From NCBI GenBank assembly GCA_029641185.1, contig JAPWGK010000022.1:620001-684000 (forward strand): a stretch of 64,000 nucleotides of DNA, given 5' to 3'. This document shows, piece after piece, positions 38,161 to 52,518 of the stretch; the stretch's first letter is position 1, and each line of letters begins with the position of its first letter. This DNA is from Pseudofabraea citricarpa. Taxonomy: Eukaryota > Ascomycota > Leotiomycetes > Helotiales > Dermateaceae. A program made the position numbers and the translations under genes. Below the pieces are notes generated by a model. It was not told the origin of the DNA and did not search any database. It saw only the letters and a program-made list of their open reading frames with translations.

Positions 38161-40196
38161 ATTATTTTATAATATAATAATATTTTACGTAAGATAATTA
38201 TTAGTATTCTTAATAATTATAAGCTTAATATAATACTTAGATAAATATTATAATATAATAATATATATTAATTAGAATATAATAATTTTAATATTATAAC
38301 TTCTTAGTTAAGTTAATTAAATAAGTTAATTATTAAATTTTACTTATATAAGTTTTAACTTTCTTTTAAAATTATCTTATATTAATTATTATATTAATCT
38401 TAATATTTTTAAAAGATATTAAAAAGATTTAATATTTCTTATATTATAATAAGACGATAAATATTAGGGCGTATCCGAATTTATAGTATTATAAACGTAA
38501 CTAGTAACTAATATAATATATATAATTACGTACAAAGTATATTTAGTAATCGAATTAATAATTATAAAAGTAGGAGGCAAAAAAAGTAGTTAATTAATTA
38601 TAATAATAAAGTATAAATAATAGTATATAATTCCTAGAGCGCTTAAAAAGTACTTGTAAAGCCCTCACGTAATAGTACCTAAGATAATAATAACTCCTTA
38701 TAAAAGCAAAGAAAGTAATAAAATCGAGTATATAACCCTAATATAATATTACTTATAAAAAGAAAATAATTTCGATTATAAATATAAATAACTTATAACT
38801 CTTATAATCTAAGGATTAATAAATTAATAAGATTATCTATTAATAATAAATAAGAAGTTATATATATATTATAACTTATATATATTTAAATATAACTTAT
38901 ATATATTTAAATATAACTTAGGTACTTAAATCCTTACGCTAATATATAAGAGATCTAAGTAAATATTATTTGATTATTATAAAAGAAATAAAATAATATC
39001 TAATATTAATTATCTAATATTAACTTTATTATAATTATTATAAAATCTTATTTAATTTACCTAAAGATAAATTAAGATTATCTTATATAACTAAGAGAAA
39101 AACTAATAAGATAAATTAAGATTATCTTATATAACTAAGAGAAAAACTAATATTTTACTTTAATCTTAATATAAACTAAAAGAATAATTAAAAGAATATC
39201 TTTAGATATATTAGAATATTTTATAATAAACTTATTTACTAGGAGAATAAAAAATAATAATTAATAATAATATTAAGTATTAAATATAATAAAAATAAGC
39301 TAATAAATAATATAAGTATTATTAAGATATAAGATATTAGTAAATATTAGTAATAATAGAGATAACCTAGTAATAATAAATAAGAAATTATAACTTTAGT
39401 TAAAAACTTATATTTTTATAAATAATCTAAGTATATTAATATATATTATTATTATATTTATAATCTTTATAAGTAAAAATATATTAATATAATATTTATT
39501 TTAACTAATAAAATATTAGTAAATAATTTTATTAAAAAACTATAAAAGATTAAATATATTAAGTTTATTAATTAATTAAGCTTATTTATAACTAAAAGCT
39601 TATTAAGCTTAAAAGTTAAGTTTAAGTAAAAGTCTAATAATATTTAAATTAAGGTTATTAAAAGTAATAAAAATACTTTTTATTATAATTATTTCTAGAA
39701 TATAATATTTATAATTTAATAAGTTAATAAAAATATAAATAATATTATATATAATTTAATATTATTATATATAATTATTAATATTATTATATATAATTAT
39801 AAATACTAATATATATAATAAAATAATAATATATATAATAAAATTTATATCACGTGATACGAATTTTCCTTATAAATCTAAAAAAAAAACCAGGTATAAT
39901 CTTATATATAAATTTTTAGAGTTAAATTATATAAGTTTTTTTTTAGGCTAAAATAATTATTTATTAGAATAATTTTAATATTAAGATTTTTTTAAGATTT
40001 TTTTAAGATTATATTAATTTATAAAATAAAAAGTAATAACCTATTAACTTATAAAAACCTAGTTATAAGTTACTTTATAAGCGGGTTATAATATAAAAAC
40101 TTAACTTATAAGTAAATTAGAATTTTATAACCTAGCTTATAAGTTTTATAATTTTATTATATATAAAATATATTTAAATTATATTTAAAAAGTTAT

Positions 40197-40614
40197 ATAT
40201 AACTTATAAAACTTATATATTATATAATATAAATAAAGATATATTTTAGTTTAATTTAGGAATTAATTTAATTTAAGAATTAATTTAGTTTAAAAACTAA
40301 GAACTAAAAATAAAAATAATAATTTAAACTTTAAATAAAAGTTTATATTTAAATAAATTAATAAAAACTATAAAAATAAAATTATTATCTTATATTATTA
40401 TTATTTAGAATCTTAAACTTTTACTTAAAGTTTAAATTAATAATTTAGTTCTTAAACTAAACTAATTCCTAAATTAAATTAATTCCTAAATTAAATCTTA
40501 AATTAAATTAATTCTTAAACTAAATTAATTTTTAAATTAAATTAATTCTTAAATTAAAATAAAATATATTTTTATTTATATTATATAATATATAAGTTTT
40601 TATAAGTTATATTA
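40197..40614. repeat. Large inverted repeat (fold-back structure)
   Basis: The left arm, about 40197-40350, is complementary to the right arm, about 40412-40614, with a ~60 bp loop. The outer ends tataacttataaaacttat... and ...ataagtttttataagttat pair, as do the inner ends aaactttaaataaaagttta and taaacttttacttaaagttt. The right arm is longer through repetition of an aattaatttaatttaag unit. It could be a MITE, a fold-back element or a hairpin made when one repeat was copied in reverse. Confidence 0.75.
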
Positions 40615-40621
40615 TAATAGA

Positions 40622-40809
40622 ATAAAACTCCTTATAAATTTATATTCGGGTTTTAGTTATTCCGAGCCGAAGGCTTTATATTTTTATAGTTATTTATAAT
40701 CTTTTAAATAATATTATATTTTTCTTTTATTATATTACTTTTATTATTCCCTTTTAGTTATTTATTTATTATATTATACTTAATAATATATATTATATTT
40801 TATTATATT
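40622..40809 (+). repeat. Direct repeat copy A (also at 52519)
   Basis: About 190 bp sharing long exact runs with 52519-52701, such as ttataaatttatattcgggttttagttatt (described here as a 30-base run by position 40632-40661). Differences are nearly all C/T or G/A, as expected of RIP acting on two copies. It lies directly right of the fold-back structure. Possible long terminal repeat or a solo repeat. Confidence 0.75.
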
Positions 40810-42999
40810 AGTAACTTATATAAGAAATATAATTAATAATATAATTTCCTTAAGTTAAATAATAGTTATATTATAAGAAAAATAAATTATTATAATTATT
40901 TATACGAGTATATAAATTATTAAAGAGATATAACAAATATTATAGAAAATTATTATAATCTTACGCGAGTATATAAGTAAAAGAATAAAAGTTAAATTAT
41001 ATTATAATAATATAAGATATTATAATAACGAAATAATATAATATTAGGAAAAATAAATATAAGTAAAAAGTAAATTAAGAAATATATACGAAAGAAAAAG
41101 TTTTTTATTACTAAAGATAAAAAGATAATTAAAATAAATAAATAAACGATTAAAGGAAAATTATAAAAGTAATTTAAAAAAATAATATAAGAGATATATT
41201 TATTATTTCTTATAATAATATATATATCTTTATAAATTACTTAATTTAATTTTATTTTACTAATAAATTATATATCTTTTAAAAAAATATTAATTAAAAG
41301 AGTTATATAAGTAAAGTTAATAGTAAGAGAATTAAAAATATTAAATACTAGAGATAATAATATTATTCTAAGAGATTTAATTATTAAAATAATCGAACTT
41401 ATATTTAATTGTTTAATATTAATACCGATTCTAGGTATACTAAGGATTTTATATTTTAAGAATATAAATATTATAAAATTCTTAGAAAGATATAATAATT
41501 AATATAATAATATTAGGTTTTAAGACTTATAAAAGATTAAAAGATTATTTTATTATTATACGATAATAATAAAATAATATATAAAAATTATACCTAAGTA
41601 AATAAAAAGCGACTATTATAAAAGGGTTTAAAAGATATATTACTTAATAAGTTTAAGGCTTAAGATATATATTAATAAATAAACTCGAGGTTTTTTTTAG
41701 AAATACTTAAGAATAAAAGAAAAATAAAAGAAAATAATATACGATAATATATCTGATAATATATAGCGATTTTTATAGTATTTATTAGTAAGAAATAACT
41801 TAAAAAATATATACAAGATATTTAATTTTTAAATAAACTTCTAAAAAATATAAGAGAAAAAATAATTAAAAAAAAAAAAATAAAAATCGATAAACTTATA
41901 ATAATAAAATTTAATTTAATAATAAAAATAATAATAAAGATTTATATATTAAATAAAATAATTTGAGAATTCTTAGAAGATTTATAAAAATAAATAAAAC
42001 TAAGTAAGTTAATAGATCGGCTAAATTATATAACCCTAGTATAATATACGAAAGTATAAATAAATATATTAGTAATAAAAGCGCGTAATACGCTAATAAT
42101 AAAAGCCTTAGAAGATTTAATAGACGCTTTTAAAGCTTTAGTATTATTAATACGTATAATAATAAACGTAAGAAAGCCGAATAAATAATAATTTAACTCG
42201 CTTAGTAAGAGAAATTTATCTAACGTTTATTTTATTAAAAATATTAGTTATATTAACGCGAATATATTATCTTAAGAAAAACTATTACTAGGAAATATAT
42301 TTATTATAAGAATATACGTGATAAATATTATACTCGGATTATATAAGAATTACTTTTATTATTTAAAGATAAAATATTTTTATAGAAAATACTTAAATTA
42401 TTTTATTAATATTAAAAGAAATTATATATATAAGAAATAAAAGTATTTTTTTTTTAGAAAAATAAGTAAAAATAAAAGCCGAGCGTTTATTTTATAAGAA
42501 ATAAAAGCTTACAAGTTTATTTAATAAACGTAAAAAAAAAATTAATTATTAAAGTAAGATATTATTAACTTAAATAATATATTTATTAAGATATATAAAT
42601 TAAATTTAACGCTTATATAAATAGCGAGTATTAATATCTTAAGAGTAATAAAACTAAAAGACTCTAAGAATAAGCTAGAAAAAAAAGATTTAATATTTAT
42701 AATAATAATAAAAGATAAAATTAAAAAGAAAAATAAAAAGATATAAATAAACCTAAGGAAGATATTTAATAACCGAGTAATAAAAGAAAAAAAACTTATT
42801 ATATTAAAGCTTCTAAGAATAAAAGAATAAAAAAAAATTATTATAAAAAAAATACTAGATAAAAAAATTAAAGAAATAAATATTAATAAAAAATAAATAA
42901 AAAAATTATATAAGATAAAATCGCGTATAACTAGAAAAATTAATAAATATTTTAATATCCTAAAAAAATATATAAACTTAGCTAAGTTATTAGATAAAA

Positions 43000-45900
43000 T
43001 CTTTAATAATAAACTAAATAAAATAACTAAAAGGAAAATTATTATTTATTTTAATTTCTTTTAAAAGTTATTATTTAAAAATATATTTTTTATAATTAAG
43101 AAAACTAAAAAATAAATAAAAAAAAAACTAAAAGCTAATAAGAAATTAATATTTATTATAGGTATAAAAGTATTAATAATATAAGTAAAAGATATAAAAT
43201 ATTTATAACTTTAGAAAACCCTAAGGATTTAAGTAAAAATTAAAAGTATAAAATTATATATATTAATTAATTATTATTCGAAAGCTAATATTTTTAATAT
43301 AAAAGTAATAAAATAAACTAAATTATTAATTCGATTAAACTCGCGTATAAGAATAATAAGATATAATAAAAAATAATAATCTTTTATAAGAGTTTATAAA
43401 AATATAATTATATAAATTAAAAGAATAATAATAATAAAATATTTTTTTATAATAAAAAAATTAATAAATAAAATTATTTTAGGGTAATCTTTTATTATTA
43501 TAAGTTTTTTATTATTTTCGTATAAGAAGAAATTCTAGTATATTATAATTATTAATAATAATAAAACCTAGTAAATAATTATAAGAGTAAAAGATATAAT
43601 TAACTCTTATAAGAAAGCGATTATATTTCTAGAAAATAAATAACTAAAGTTAAAGTAAAAAATAATCCTAGTAAGCTAAAAGACTTAGCTATAATTAAAA
43701 GTTTTAATATTAAAATATTTAATTCGCTTAATAAAGAAAATTATTTTTTAATAAAAAATAATAAATTAATATATATTTTTTTTATAATTATAAATAAATT
43801 AAAGAAATATTAAGTATTATCTTAAAAGTCGAGTTTAATTAATTTATTTTAAGCGAAATATATATTTCTTATTATTAGTATTTTTAAGGCTTATAAAAGA
43901 AAAGCTAATAAAATTATACTTATAAAAGAAAAGTTATTAAATAACTTAATACCTAGAAAAAGAAAAAATTAAAAAGCGAAAATAATAATTAAAAAGTAAT
44001 AATAAAACCTAATAAAACTTACTAATATATTTAATTAATAATTAATCCTAAAGTTTTTAGATATTTAATATAAGAAAAAACTTATAAAAAAAAAACTAAA
44101 GATTATAATAATTAGAGAAAAGTTATTTCTAATAAAAAAAATAATATTAAAAAAATTATTATTTTAATATAAGAAAATAATCGCGTTTAATTTTATAAAA
44201 TATAAGAAAATTAAAAAAGAAATTATCTTCTTATAAGAAATTCGAATTATATTCTATAAAATATAATAAACTCTTAGCTTTCTTATACTAAAATATCTAT
44301 AAGATAAAATTATTTAAATACTTAAGGATAAACTAAATATAAATATACTCGAATATTATTATAACTTATACTAAAATTAATAATTTCTAGTAAAAAAGAA
44401 AAACAAGAAATATAAGATAATAAATATTATAATAAAATATAATATTATAATAATATAAAACGCTAATATATTATCAAATATTAATAAGATTTCTAAAGAT
44501 TTCGCGAAATATTAAATTATATTAATAATTAATTTTTACTTTAGATATAATTAATTAAGAATATATCCGAATAATAAGAATATTATAGCTATTATAATCC
44601 TTTTAGGATTATTATATTATATTATAATAATTTAAGGAAAAATAAACTTAATTTCTTAATTTATATAAGCGAGTTTTATTATTTTAGTAGATTATATTCT
44701 TATATATACGAGGATTTTTATAGATAATATACTTATATTTAGTCTAAGAATAAAATATAAGAATAAAAAAATATACCTAAGGATATAAAAATTCGTATAA
44801 GAATACTTAATAAATTTTAATTAAATATTAGTAAATATTAAGCGTATAAGTATTATAATTAAAGCTAAATTATAATTTAATATAACTAGAATTAAAATTA
44901 TAAGATTTATATATATAATAGAAAAAAGATTATTAGATAATAAAAAGATATTAAAGGTTATTAATTAATTAAGTTATATATATCTTATAAATATAAGAGT
45001 TTTCCTTAGGGTTTATATTTATTATAAGATTTAAATTAAAGGTTTTACTATTATAATCGAGCTAATATATAAGTTACTTAAGAAAAATATAAAATTCGAT
45101 TAATAAAAAAAATAAAAATTAATAATAAATACGCTTAAAATAATATTTATAATAGTTCTAATACTTATATAATTAAATATATTAATTAAGGTATTATTAA
45201 TTATTTTAGCTATAAATATAAGCCTAAAAAGTTAAGGGATAATACTTATATAATTAAATACTAAAAAGCGAAAATACTTAATTTATTATAATAATAAGAT
45301 ATAAAATAAAAGTAAATAAAATTATAATATTATTAAGCGCGAATATAAAAGAGTTTTTAAAATATTAAAGAAAATATATAATTATTTATATAATATTTAC
45401 TTTTTATTAGAAATAAATATAATCGTATTAATAATATAATTAAATTAATTAATTATAAATTTACTAAGAGTATTAATAATACGATAATTAACTTAAATTA
45501 AATTATTCGATTTTAAAGTTAAGTATATACCTAGTAATAAATATATAACCGCAAATAAATTATTATAAAAGTCGTATATTAAAAGAGAAATAATAAAAGA
45601 AAAATAAAAGAAAAATATTAATAATTTTATTAATACTTATATAAGAAGTTTTCAAGTAATAAAATATAAGAAGATTAATATATAATTAATATAAGCTAAG
45701 ACTAAGAATAATAATTTCCTAGAAAAAAAATAAAACTTAAACTTTTAATTAATTATAAAATATCTTATAATATTCCGTAAACTTTTATAAGTATATATAA
45801 TAAACTTCTAATAATTTAAGATATAAGCTTTAAATTATATAATATAAAGAAAAATACTTTTTCGTAAAATAAATAAAAGTCTTTTATAAAAGCGTATAAT

Positions 45901-47010
45901 AAATTCTAAGGTAAAAAAATAAAAGATTCTATAAAACTTATATAATAAAATAAAATATAAAAGGTATAAAAGTATATATTAAAAGATAATAAAAAGATAT
46001 TTCTAGGACTTTTATTATAAAAATATAAAATAATATATTATTATTTATATTATATATTAATTTTAGGATAATACTCGGATAAAAGAATTATTATATCTTA
46101 TATAAATAAGTATATTATAATATAAAATAAGATTAAATATAATTTATATACCTTAAGTAAGAGAATATAAATTTCTTATAATTACTTAAGATAATTTATT
46201 AAAATAACCGGAAATAAAAATACTAAGAAATATTATATTAGATATTATTATAAAATTTCTTTAGGAAAATATAATTTATAAATATAAGCTTTTTAGTAAA
46301 TTAATTATTAATAAAAGGCCTAAGAATAAAAGTTAATTATAAAAGCTAACAAAAAAATATAAAATTAAGCGAGTTATAATTTTTATATATTATCCTCTAG
46401 TAAATAAAATAATTAAAAAAAGATATAAATTAATTATAAATATCTTAGTAAAAATAACAAATAAAAGACTTAATAAGTAAGTAAATAACTTATATATAAT
46501 CTTATTAGTTAATCGAGTAATAATAAAAATAATAATAAATATAATATTATTTTATTTAAATTATAAATCTAAAGTTATATTTTTTATTAAAGCTAAAGTT
46601 TTAACCTAAAGAATCCTCGATTAAAAAATAATTCGAGATATAAACGACCTTTTAATTATATAAGCTAAGTAAATTTAAATTCGAGATAAAAATTTAAAGA
46701 AAGTTATAATAAAATAATAAAAGATAAAAATTCGTAGGAAAAATAAATTCGATTAATTAAAAAGAATTCGAGTAAAAGAAATTAAAGTTAAAGACTTAGT
46801 TTTATTATATAATATATTATAAGAAGTTAATATATTATTAAGAGTAAAACTCGAGTTTAAGTAAATAAAATCGTTTTAGATAATAAAAGCGATTTAAGAG
46901 AAAAAAATATATTTTCGTAAAAAATTAAATAAAATATAATTAAAAGAAATATTTACAAGTAATAAACTAAAAACTTTTAAGAAATATAAAAGAATTTAAG
47001 AACTAATAAA
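43000..47010 (+). mobile_element. Ty3/gypsy retrotransposon relic (RT, RNase H, integrase)
   Basis: Heavily RIP-mutated, but frames still show pol order on the plus strand. At ~44715-44745 a frame reads FIDNILIFS where reverse transcriptases have YIDDILIFS. At ~45,410-45,575 comes the RNase H end, with LFDFKVKYIPSNK where gypsy elements have a ...V(K/R)(Y/H)(R/V)PG(K/T) motif before the ADxLS(R) box. At ~46,380-46,430 tattatcctctagtaaat fits the integrase YHPQTDGQ block after C-to-T and G-to-A change. At ~46,780-46,990 DLVLLYN and a KTFKKY end fit the integrase tail. Many stops. The left limit is uncertain and clear LTRs were not found at the expected place. Confidence 0.65.
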
Positions 47011-47566
47011 AATAAATCCTAATAATAAAAATAAAAGTATATCTAAGGAAAATATAAGAAATATTATTAGGAGTAATAATAATAATAATATTAATAAAAA
47101 TAAAAAACGAAAATATATAAGATTATAATTAAAGCGCGTAAAAGAATTATAAAAATAATAAAAGCGAAAAATTATTATACTAAAAGAAAGAAAAATAACT
47201 ATCGTAATTAAATAAAATATTAAATAATATAATTTATTTAATTTACTTAGTAAAAGAAACTTTATTAAATATTAAAAAAAAAAAAAAAAGAAAAAAAAAA
47301 AAAAAAAAAGAGAAATTAAATATAATATAATAATCGTTTATAAAATAAAAAAGAATATTCGAGGAAAAAATATTCTTAATTTACTAAAAAAATAATACTT
47401 TTATTTAATTAATTAAAGAAAATACTTAAAGCTAATAATAAAATTATTATTTTAATAAAAACTAATATTATAAACTAAGGAAAAAAAGTTAATAAATATA
47501 ATATTAGTTATATTAAATAATTAAATACCTAGCAAGTATAATTAAAGTAATATATATTAGAAGAAA

Positions 47567-47612
<46 letters not shown>
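47567..47612 (+). repeat. (ATT)n microsatellite
   Basis: About 15 uninterrupted ATT units just downstream of the gypsy relic. Confidence 0.85.
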
Positions 47613-47613
<1 letters not shown>

Positions 47614-47974
47614 GAGTTATAATAATAATTATCTTAATTACTAGAATAAATATAACTAAAATTAATATAATAAGAAAAAATTAAAAGTTATATAAAAGAA
47701 TTAAGATATCCGAGTAATATTAGTCTAAAAGAATTAACTAAAAAAAGAATATAAGCGAGAAAAAATCCGAATATAATATTAGCTTAAGTATTATTATTAA
47801 AGTTATAAAAGAAGTTATTATTATAAAAGGTATTAAACTTAATACTAGATATATTAATTATAAATAATAAGCTAGCGAAAAAAAATATAATATATAATAA
47901 AAATATAAGTATATTATTTTCACTTAAGTCGAAATTATTATTCTTTAGATTACTAGAAATATATTATATAACTT

Positions 47975-48166
47975 ATATAAGAATAATAACTTATATAAGA
48001 TTAATAATATATATAAGAGCGATAACTTATATAAGATTAATAACTTATATAAAACTAGCGACTTATACGAAAGTAATAACTTATATAAGAATAATAATAT
48101 ATATAAAAGTAATAACTTATATAAGAATAATAGCTTATATAAGAATAATAACTTTTATAAGAGTTA

Positions 48167-48170
<4 letters not shown>
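47975..48170 (+). repeat. 18-bp tandem repeat, about eleven units
   Basis: Units of the type ttatataagaataataac with substitutions but few length changes. Eighteen bases equal six codons, and one frame stays open as a TYIR-x-I hexapeptide repeat. Confidence 0.75.
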
Positions 48171-48207
<37 letters not shown>

Positions 48208-48208
48208 G
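48165..48208 (+). repeat. (ATT)n microsatellite
   Basis: About 13 units, directly following the 18-bp array. Confidence 0.85.
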
Positions 48209-50536
48209 CTAATAAAATAAAGTTAAGCTTAATTATATTATTAAGAATACTAATATAATAATTATTAGTATTACGTTTATTATTATAATATAATAAAATA
48301 AAAATCTAAGCCTAATAATTAATATATAATAAGATTTATTATTAGCTAAAAGGAAATAAATATAAGATATTATTATTATTATTATAAATAATACTATTAA
48401 TAATTATAATAAGATTATTAAAGCCGAGAAAAAAGTAACTAAAATAAAAGTATAATAATTTTATAATTTTACTTATTAAAAAAAAATTCTTAAATTAATA
48501 TAATTTTCTTTTAATAATAATTATCTCTAAAAAATTATATTAAAATATATCAAATATATAATCGAAAATATAATTCTTAAATAACTTATATTTATATATA
48601 AGATTATAAACGTATATAATAAATAAAACGAGATTATAGATAAAAGAATATATATAAAATATAATAATAATAATTACTTAGGAGAAAATAATAATAAAAA
48701 TCTATAAAATATAATTAATAGATATATCTTAAAAATAAGAGTAAAAGAGATAAAAAAATCGAGAGATAATAATAAAAAAGAAATATTTTAATTTTATTAG
48801 CTAATAAAATAAAAAATTATTAAAGAAAGAAAAAAAAAAAAAAAAAATTAGAAATTAAAAAAAATATTTATATTTAATATATAAGTACTTTTATTATTTT
48901 TTTTTATTATTTTTTGTTTTATTATTTCGCTTAGTATTATTTAGTTTTTATTAAAGAATCTTAATAAAAATAATAATACTAAGGGTTTTTATTAATTAAG
49001 AAATAATAATAAATATTTCTTTAATACGAAAAAATAATTTTATAAGTTATAAGTTATTTTAGGTATTTTTTTATTTTTTTTATTTTTTTTCTTCTTTTTT
49101 TTCTTTTTATAAAATAATAATAATATTACGATATTATTATAACTCTAATATATATTATAAGCTTAAATTATAAAAACTTATAATATAATAAAAGTATTAG
49201 GAAATATATTACGCGAAAATAATAATATAAAAATAATATACGCGACTAATAATATTATTATAATTTTATTAGTTAAAAATTTTATATTACTTAAGTAAAT
49301 TATTAAGTATCTTAAGAAAATAAAAGAATAATATAAATATAATATATAAATATAAGTATTAGAATAAATAATATAATATTATAATTAGGTAAGTAATTTA
49401 ATTAAAGAAATATATAAATACGTAAAAAAAAGTAATAATTATAAGAAATATTAATTATAAAAGGAATTTATAAAAGTATAAAAATATATTCGAGCGATAA
49501 TAGAAAATAATTATAAGTAATAAAATAAATTATTAAAAGTAATAAATATTATAAGTAAAAGTTAACTAAGTAAGAAAATAATAATATAAGTTATAAAAGT
49601 AAAATACTCGGTTACTTTTATAATAATATATAAATAACTTGCGAAAGTAATAATATTCGAGTAAATTAAGTGATATATTAATATTATAATAATAAAACGA
49701 CTTAGTTATAAGTAATAAAAGATATTTACTTAAATTATATTAATTATAAGGAATATATAAAATATAAGATATATAATTAATAATAAAATAAAACTAATAA
49801 TAAAAGTAAAACTAAAATAATTAAGTCTTAAGATTAACAAAAATAAATTTTTAATAAGCTAAGAGATAAAAGCGTAAAAGTTAAAAGAAAAAAATATAAG
49901 TAATAACTTTAAAAATAAAAATAATAAAAGAAAATTTAATTTAGCTCGCCTAATAAAGAAAATAAAAGAGCTTATTAGATATAAGTATTAGCGTCTTTAG
50001 CTACAAATAAAAAAGTTATTTATAAAAAAAGTTAAGGAATTTCTCTTAAAACTTAATAAAAAATAAAAGGTTAATATTATATAAATTAATCGTATAACTA
50101 AGAAATTAAAAGAATTAAAAAGAGATAATAAAAATAAAAAAATAAAACGAATATATAAGTATTTTAGAGATATTATAGAAATATAAATTATAATTATAAC
50201 TATAAAGAAATCTTATAAGATAATATTAAATATAAAACTTTTAGGGAAAATACTAGGATTTAAGAAAATATATTACTAATATATATAATAAATATATTCG
50301 CAAACTAGGAAAGTTATTAGTAGTATTAAAAGCGTACTAATAATACTAAAATATAATAATCTTATATCCCGTTTTCTAGCGCTATTAATAAGCGTATAAG
50401 TACGTTTAGTAAGCTTTTATTAATAAATATAATATATTAAACGCGTTTAGTATAATTAGAAAACTATCGTACGTATTTAACGCTTTTAGTAACTTTTTTA
50501 AGGAAAACCTTAAGCGAATCTTTTTTTTTTTTTAAA

Positions 50537-50580
50537 TATTACTACTACTACTATTACTACTACTACTACTACTACTACTT
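50537..50580 (+). repeat. (ACT)n microsatellite
   Basis: Run of tactac(t) units with small interruptions, beside the GC-rich island. Confidence 0.8.
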
Positions 50581-50689
50581 ATATATTATTACGTATATTA
50601 TATATAAGAACGAATTTATATAAATCGAACGAATATATTAATTATTTTTATATAGTGTGGTTATTTGTATATATATATAAGTTGCGAAA

Positions 50690-50990
50690 AGGGAACCATA
50701 TTAAAACACGTACGGGCCGACGTTATTCCGGTCACGTGACGCGGGCGAATACAGGTCCGACCCGGAGGGTTATTCGACCGTTAGGGTAATAGTCGTTCCG
50801 ACGTCACGTAACCTGCCTTTGGTACGGTTAGCTAACCGGCACGGAATAACGTTACGAAACGCGTGCTATAATTATAAGGTACGCTGCTAATAGTACCAAA
50901 GGTGCGCCAGAGCGCCCGCCAAACGCACCTTTCGCTCGGTAAGCGGAATAACGTTATTCCTAGCAATTCCCGGTTTGCGGATATATTAGG
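50690..50990. other. CpG-rich palindromic island inside the AT block
   Basis: About 300 bp of GC-rich DNA with AT-rich decay on both sides. It is CpG-dense and keeps CA/TG that the rest of the block has lost. It carries perfect palindromes GTCACGTGAC (50731-50740), CGGTTAGCTAACCG (50825-50838) and GGAATAACGTTATTCC (50945-50960). An inverted pair CCTTTGGTAC (50816-50825) / GTACCAAAGG (50893-50902) is present, and CGTTATTCCG (50721-50730) is inverted as CGGAATAACG at 50842 and 50944. No open frame of note. Could be a short late insertion, a solo LTR, or a protected regulatory or replication element. Confidence 0.7.
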
Positions 50991-52518
50991 GTATATAAGA
51001 TTATTAACTAAAAGACTAAGAGATATAATTATACTTGAGAGATTATAAATATTATACGATTAATACCTTAAAATTAATAAATTAAAGATAAACCTAAAGA
51101 TATACTAATAATTTCGTATAATAAATAAATTACTTAGACTATTAAATAAACTTAGATTATATAAATTCTATTACCTAAGTAATAAAGAATTTTAGTATAA
51201 CTAAAAGATAATCTTAAATACTTAGAATAATAAAATTTAATAAAACTAAGAGAAAAATAATTCGATTATATATAATCTTTTTACCTAGTAATTCGAGTTA
51301 AAATTAAAGGAAAAGATATATATTAAATTCGATATATATTTATATTACTTATAAGAGATTAATAGTTATAAGAATATTAGATAATTATATAATATATTTT
51401 TTTTAGTTATATAATAACTTATATAATAAAACCTTATATATTATATATTATATATAATATTATAATCGGATTATATATAAAGATTAATTTTATACTTATA
51501 TTATATAAAATATTCGCGACTTAATAATAATATATATTTTACTTATATTAACTTTAATATACTTGATTTACTTAGAAAAAAGCGAGAAGTTATTATAATT
51601 TAGGGAATCGTATTATTAAACGAAAAAAACGATAATAATTATATATTTATACTCCTAGGTATATAATATAAGTTAAAATAATAATAAAACTAGATTAAAA
51701 ATAAAAAATAAAAGACTAACAAGTTTATATATCAAATTAATAATAAAACGTTTACTAAAGAAAATATATAAGTATTAGATATTAACTAAAAGATAATATT
51801 ATATAAGCCTAGTAAAATTAAAATTATATTATTATTATTATTATATAAGATAATAAAATCTATAATAAAAATTTAATATATTATATTATTTTAGTTTATT
51901 AGAATATAAGTAAACGAGGAAAACCTTAAGATATAAGAGAGAGATATATAATTATAACTAGTATAAGTATATTAAGATTTTATAATACCTAAGGCGATAT
52001 CTTTTAGATTATTTAATTAATATAAGATTATTTTATATCGGTTTTCTATTACTATTAAGTTATATAACCTAGGTATATTATTAGATACCCTAATATACTA
52101 AAGAAAATAAAACTTACTAATAATAATTATAAAACGTAATCTCTTATTTAATTTAAATAAAGTTATAGCTTATACTTTTATTAAAAAGTAATACTAGAGA
52201 ATTATAAAAAAAATACTAGAAGTATTTGATCTAATAAGAAAAAAGAAGATATAATTATTTAGAGATAAATTATACTTTTATTATAAGAGATAATAAAAGT
52301 AATAAAATATTCTTATACTAGTAATAAAACCGGATATAAAAGAATTAAAAGAAGATAAATTAAAGGAAGTAAGATAAGAAAAATTATTATTTACTAAAAA
52401 GATAAAATAAGCGAAATAATAATTATTAGGAGAAAGTTAAGCTTTAATTCTAGAATAAAATTATTAGATACTAATTATAAGACGATTATATATTTAAAGT
52501 AAAAATATATATAATAAA

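Noticed and set aside
47270..47310. Poly-A/G tracts as possible non-LTR retrotransposon tails
   Set aside because: Poly-A runs are common in this composition and no LINE reverse-transcriptase motif could be placed upstream.
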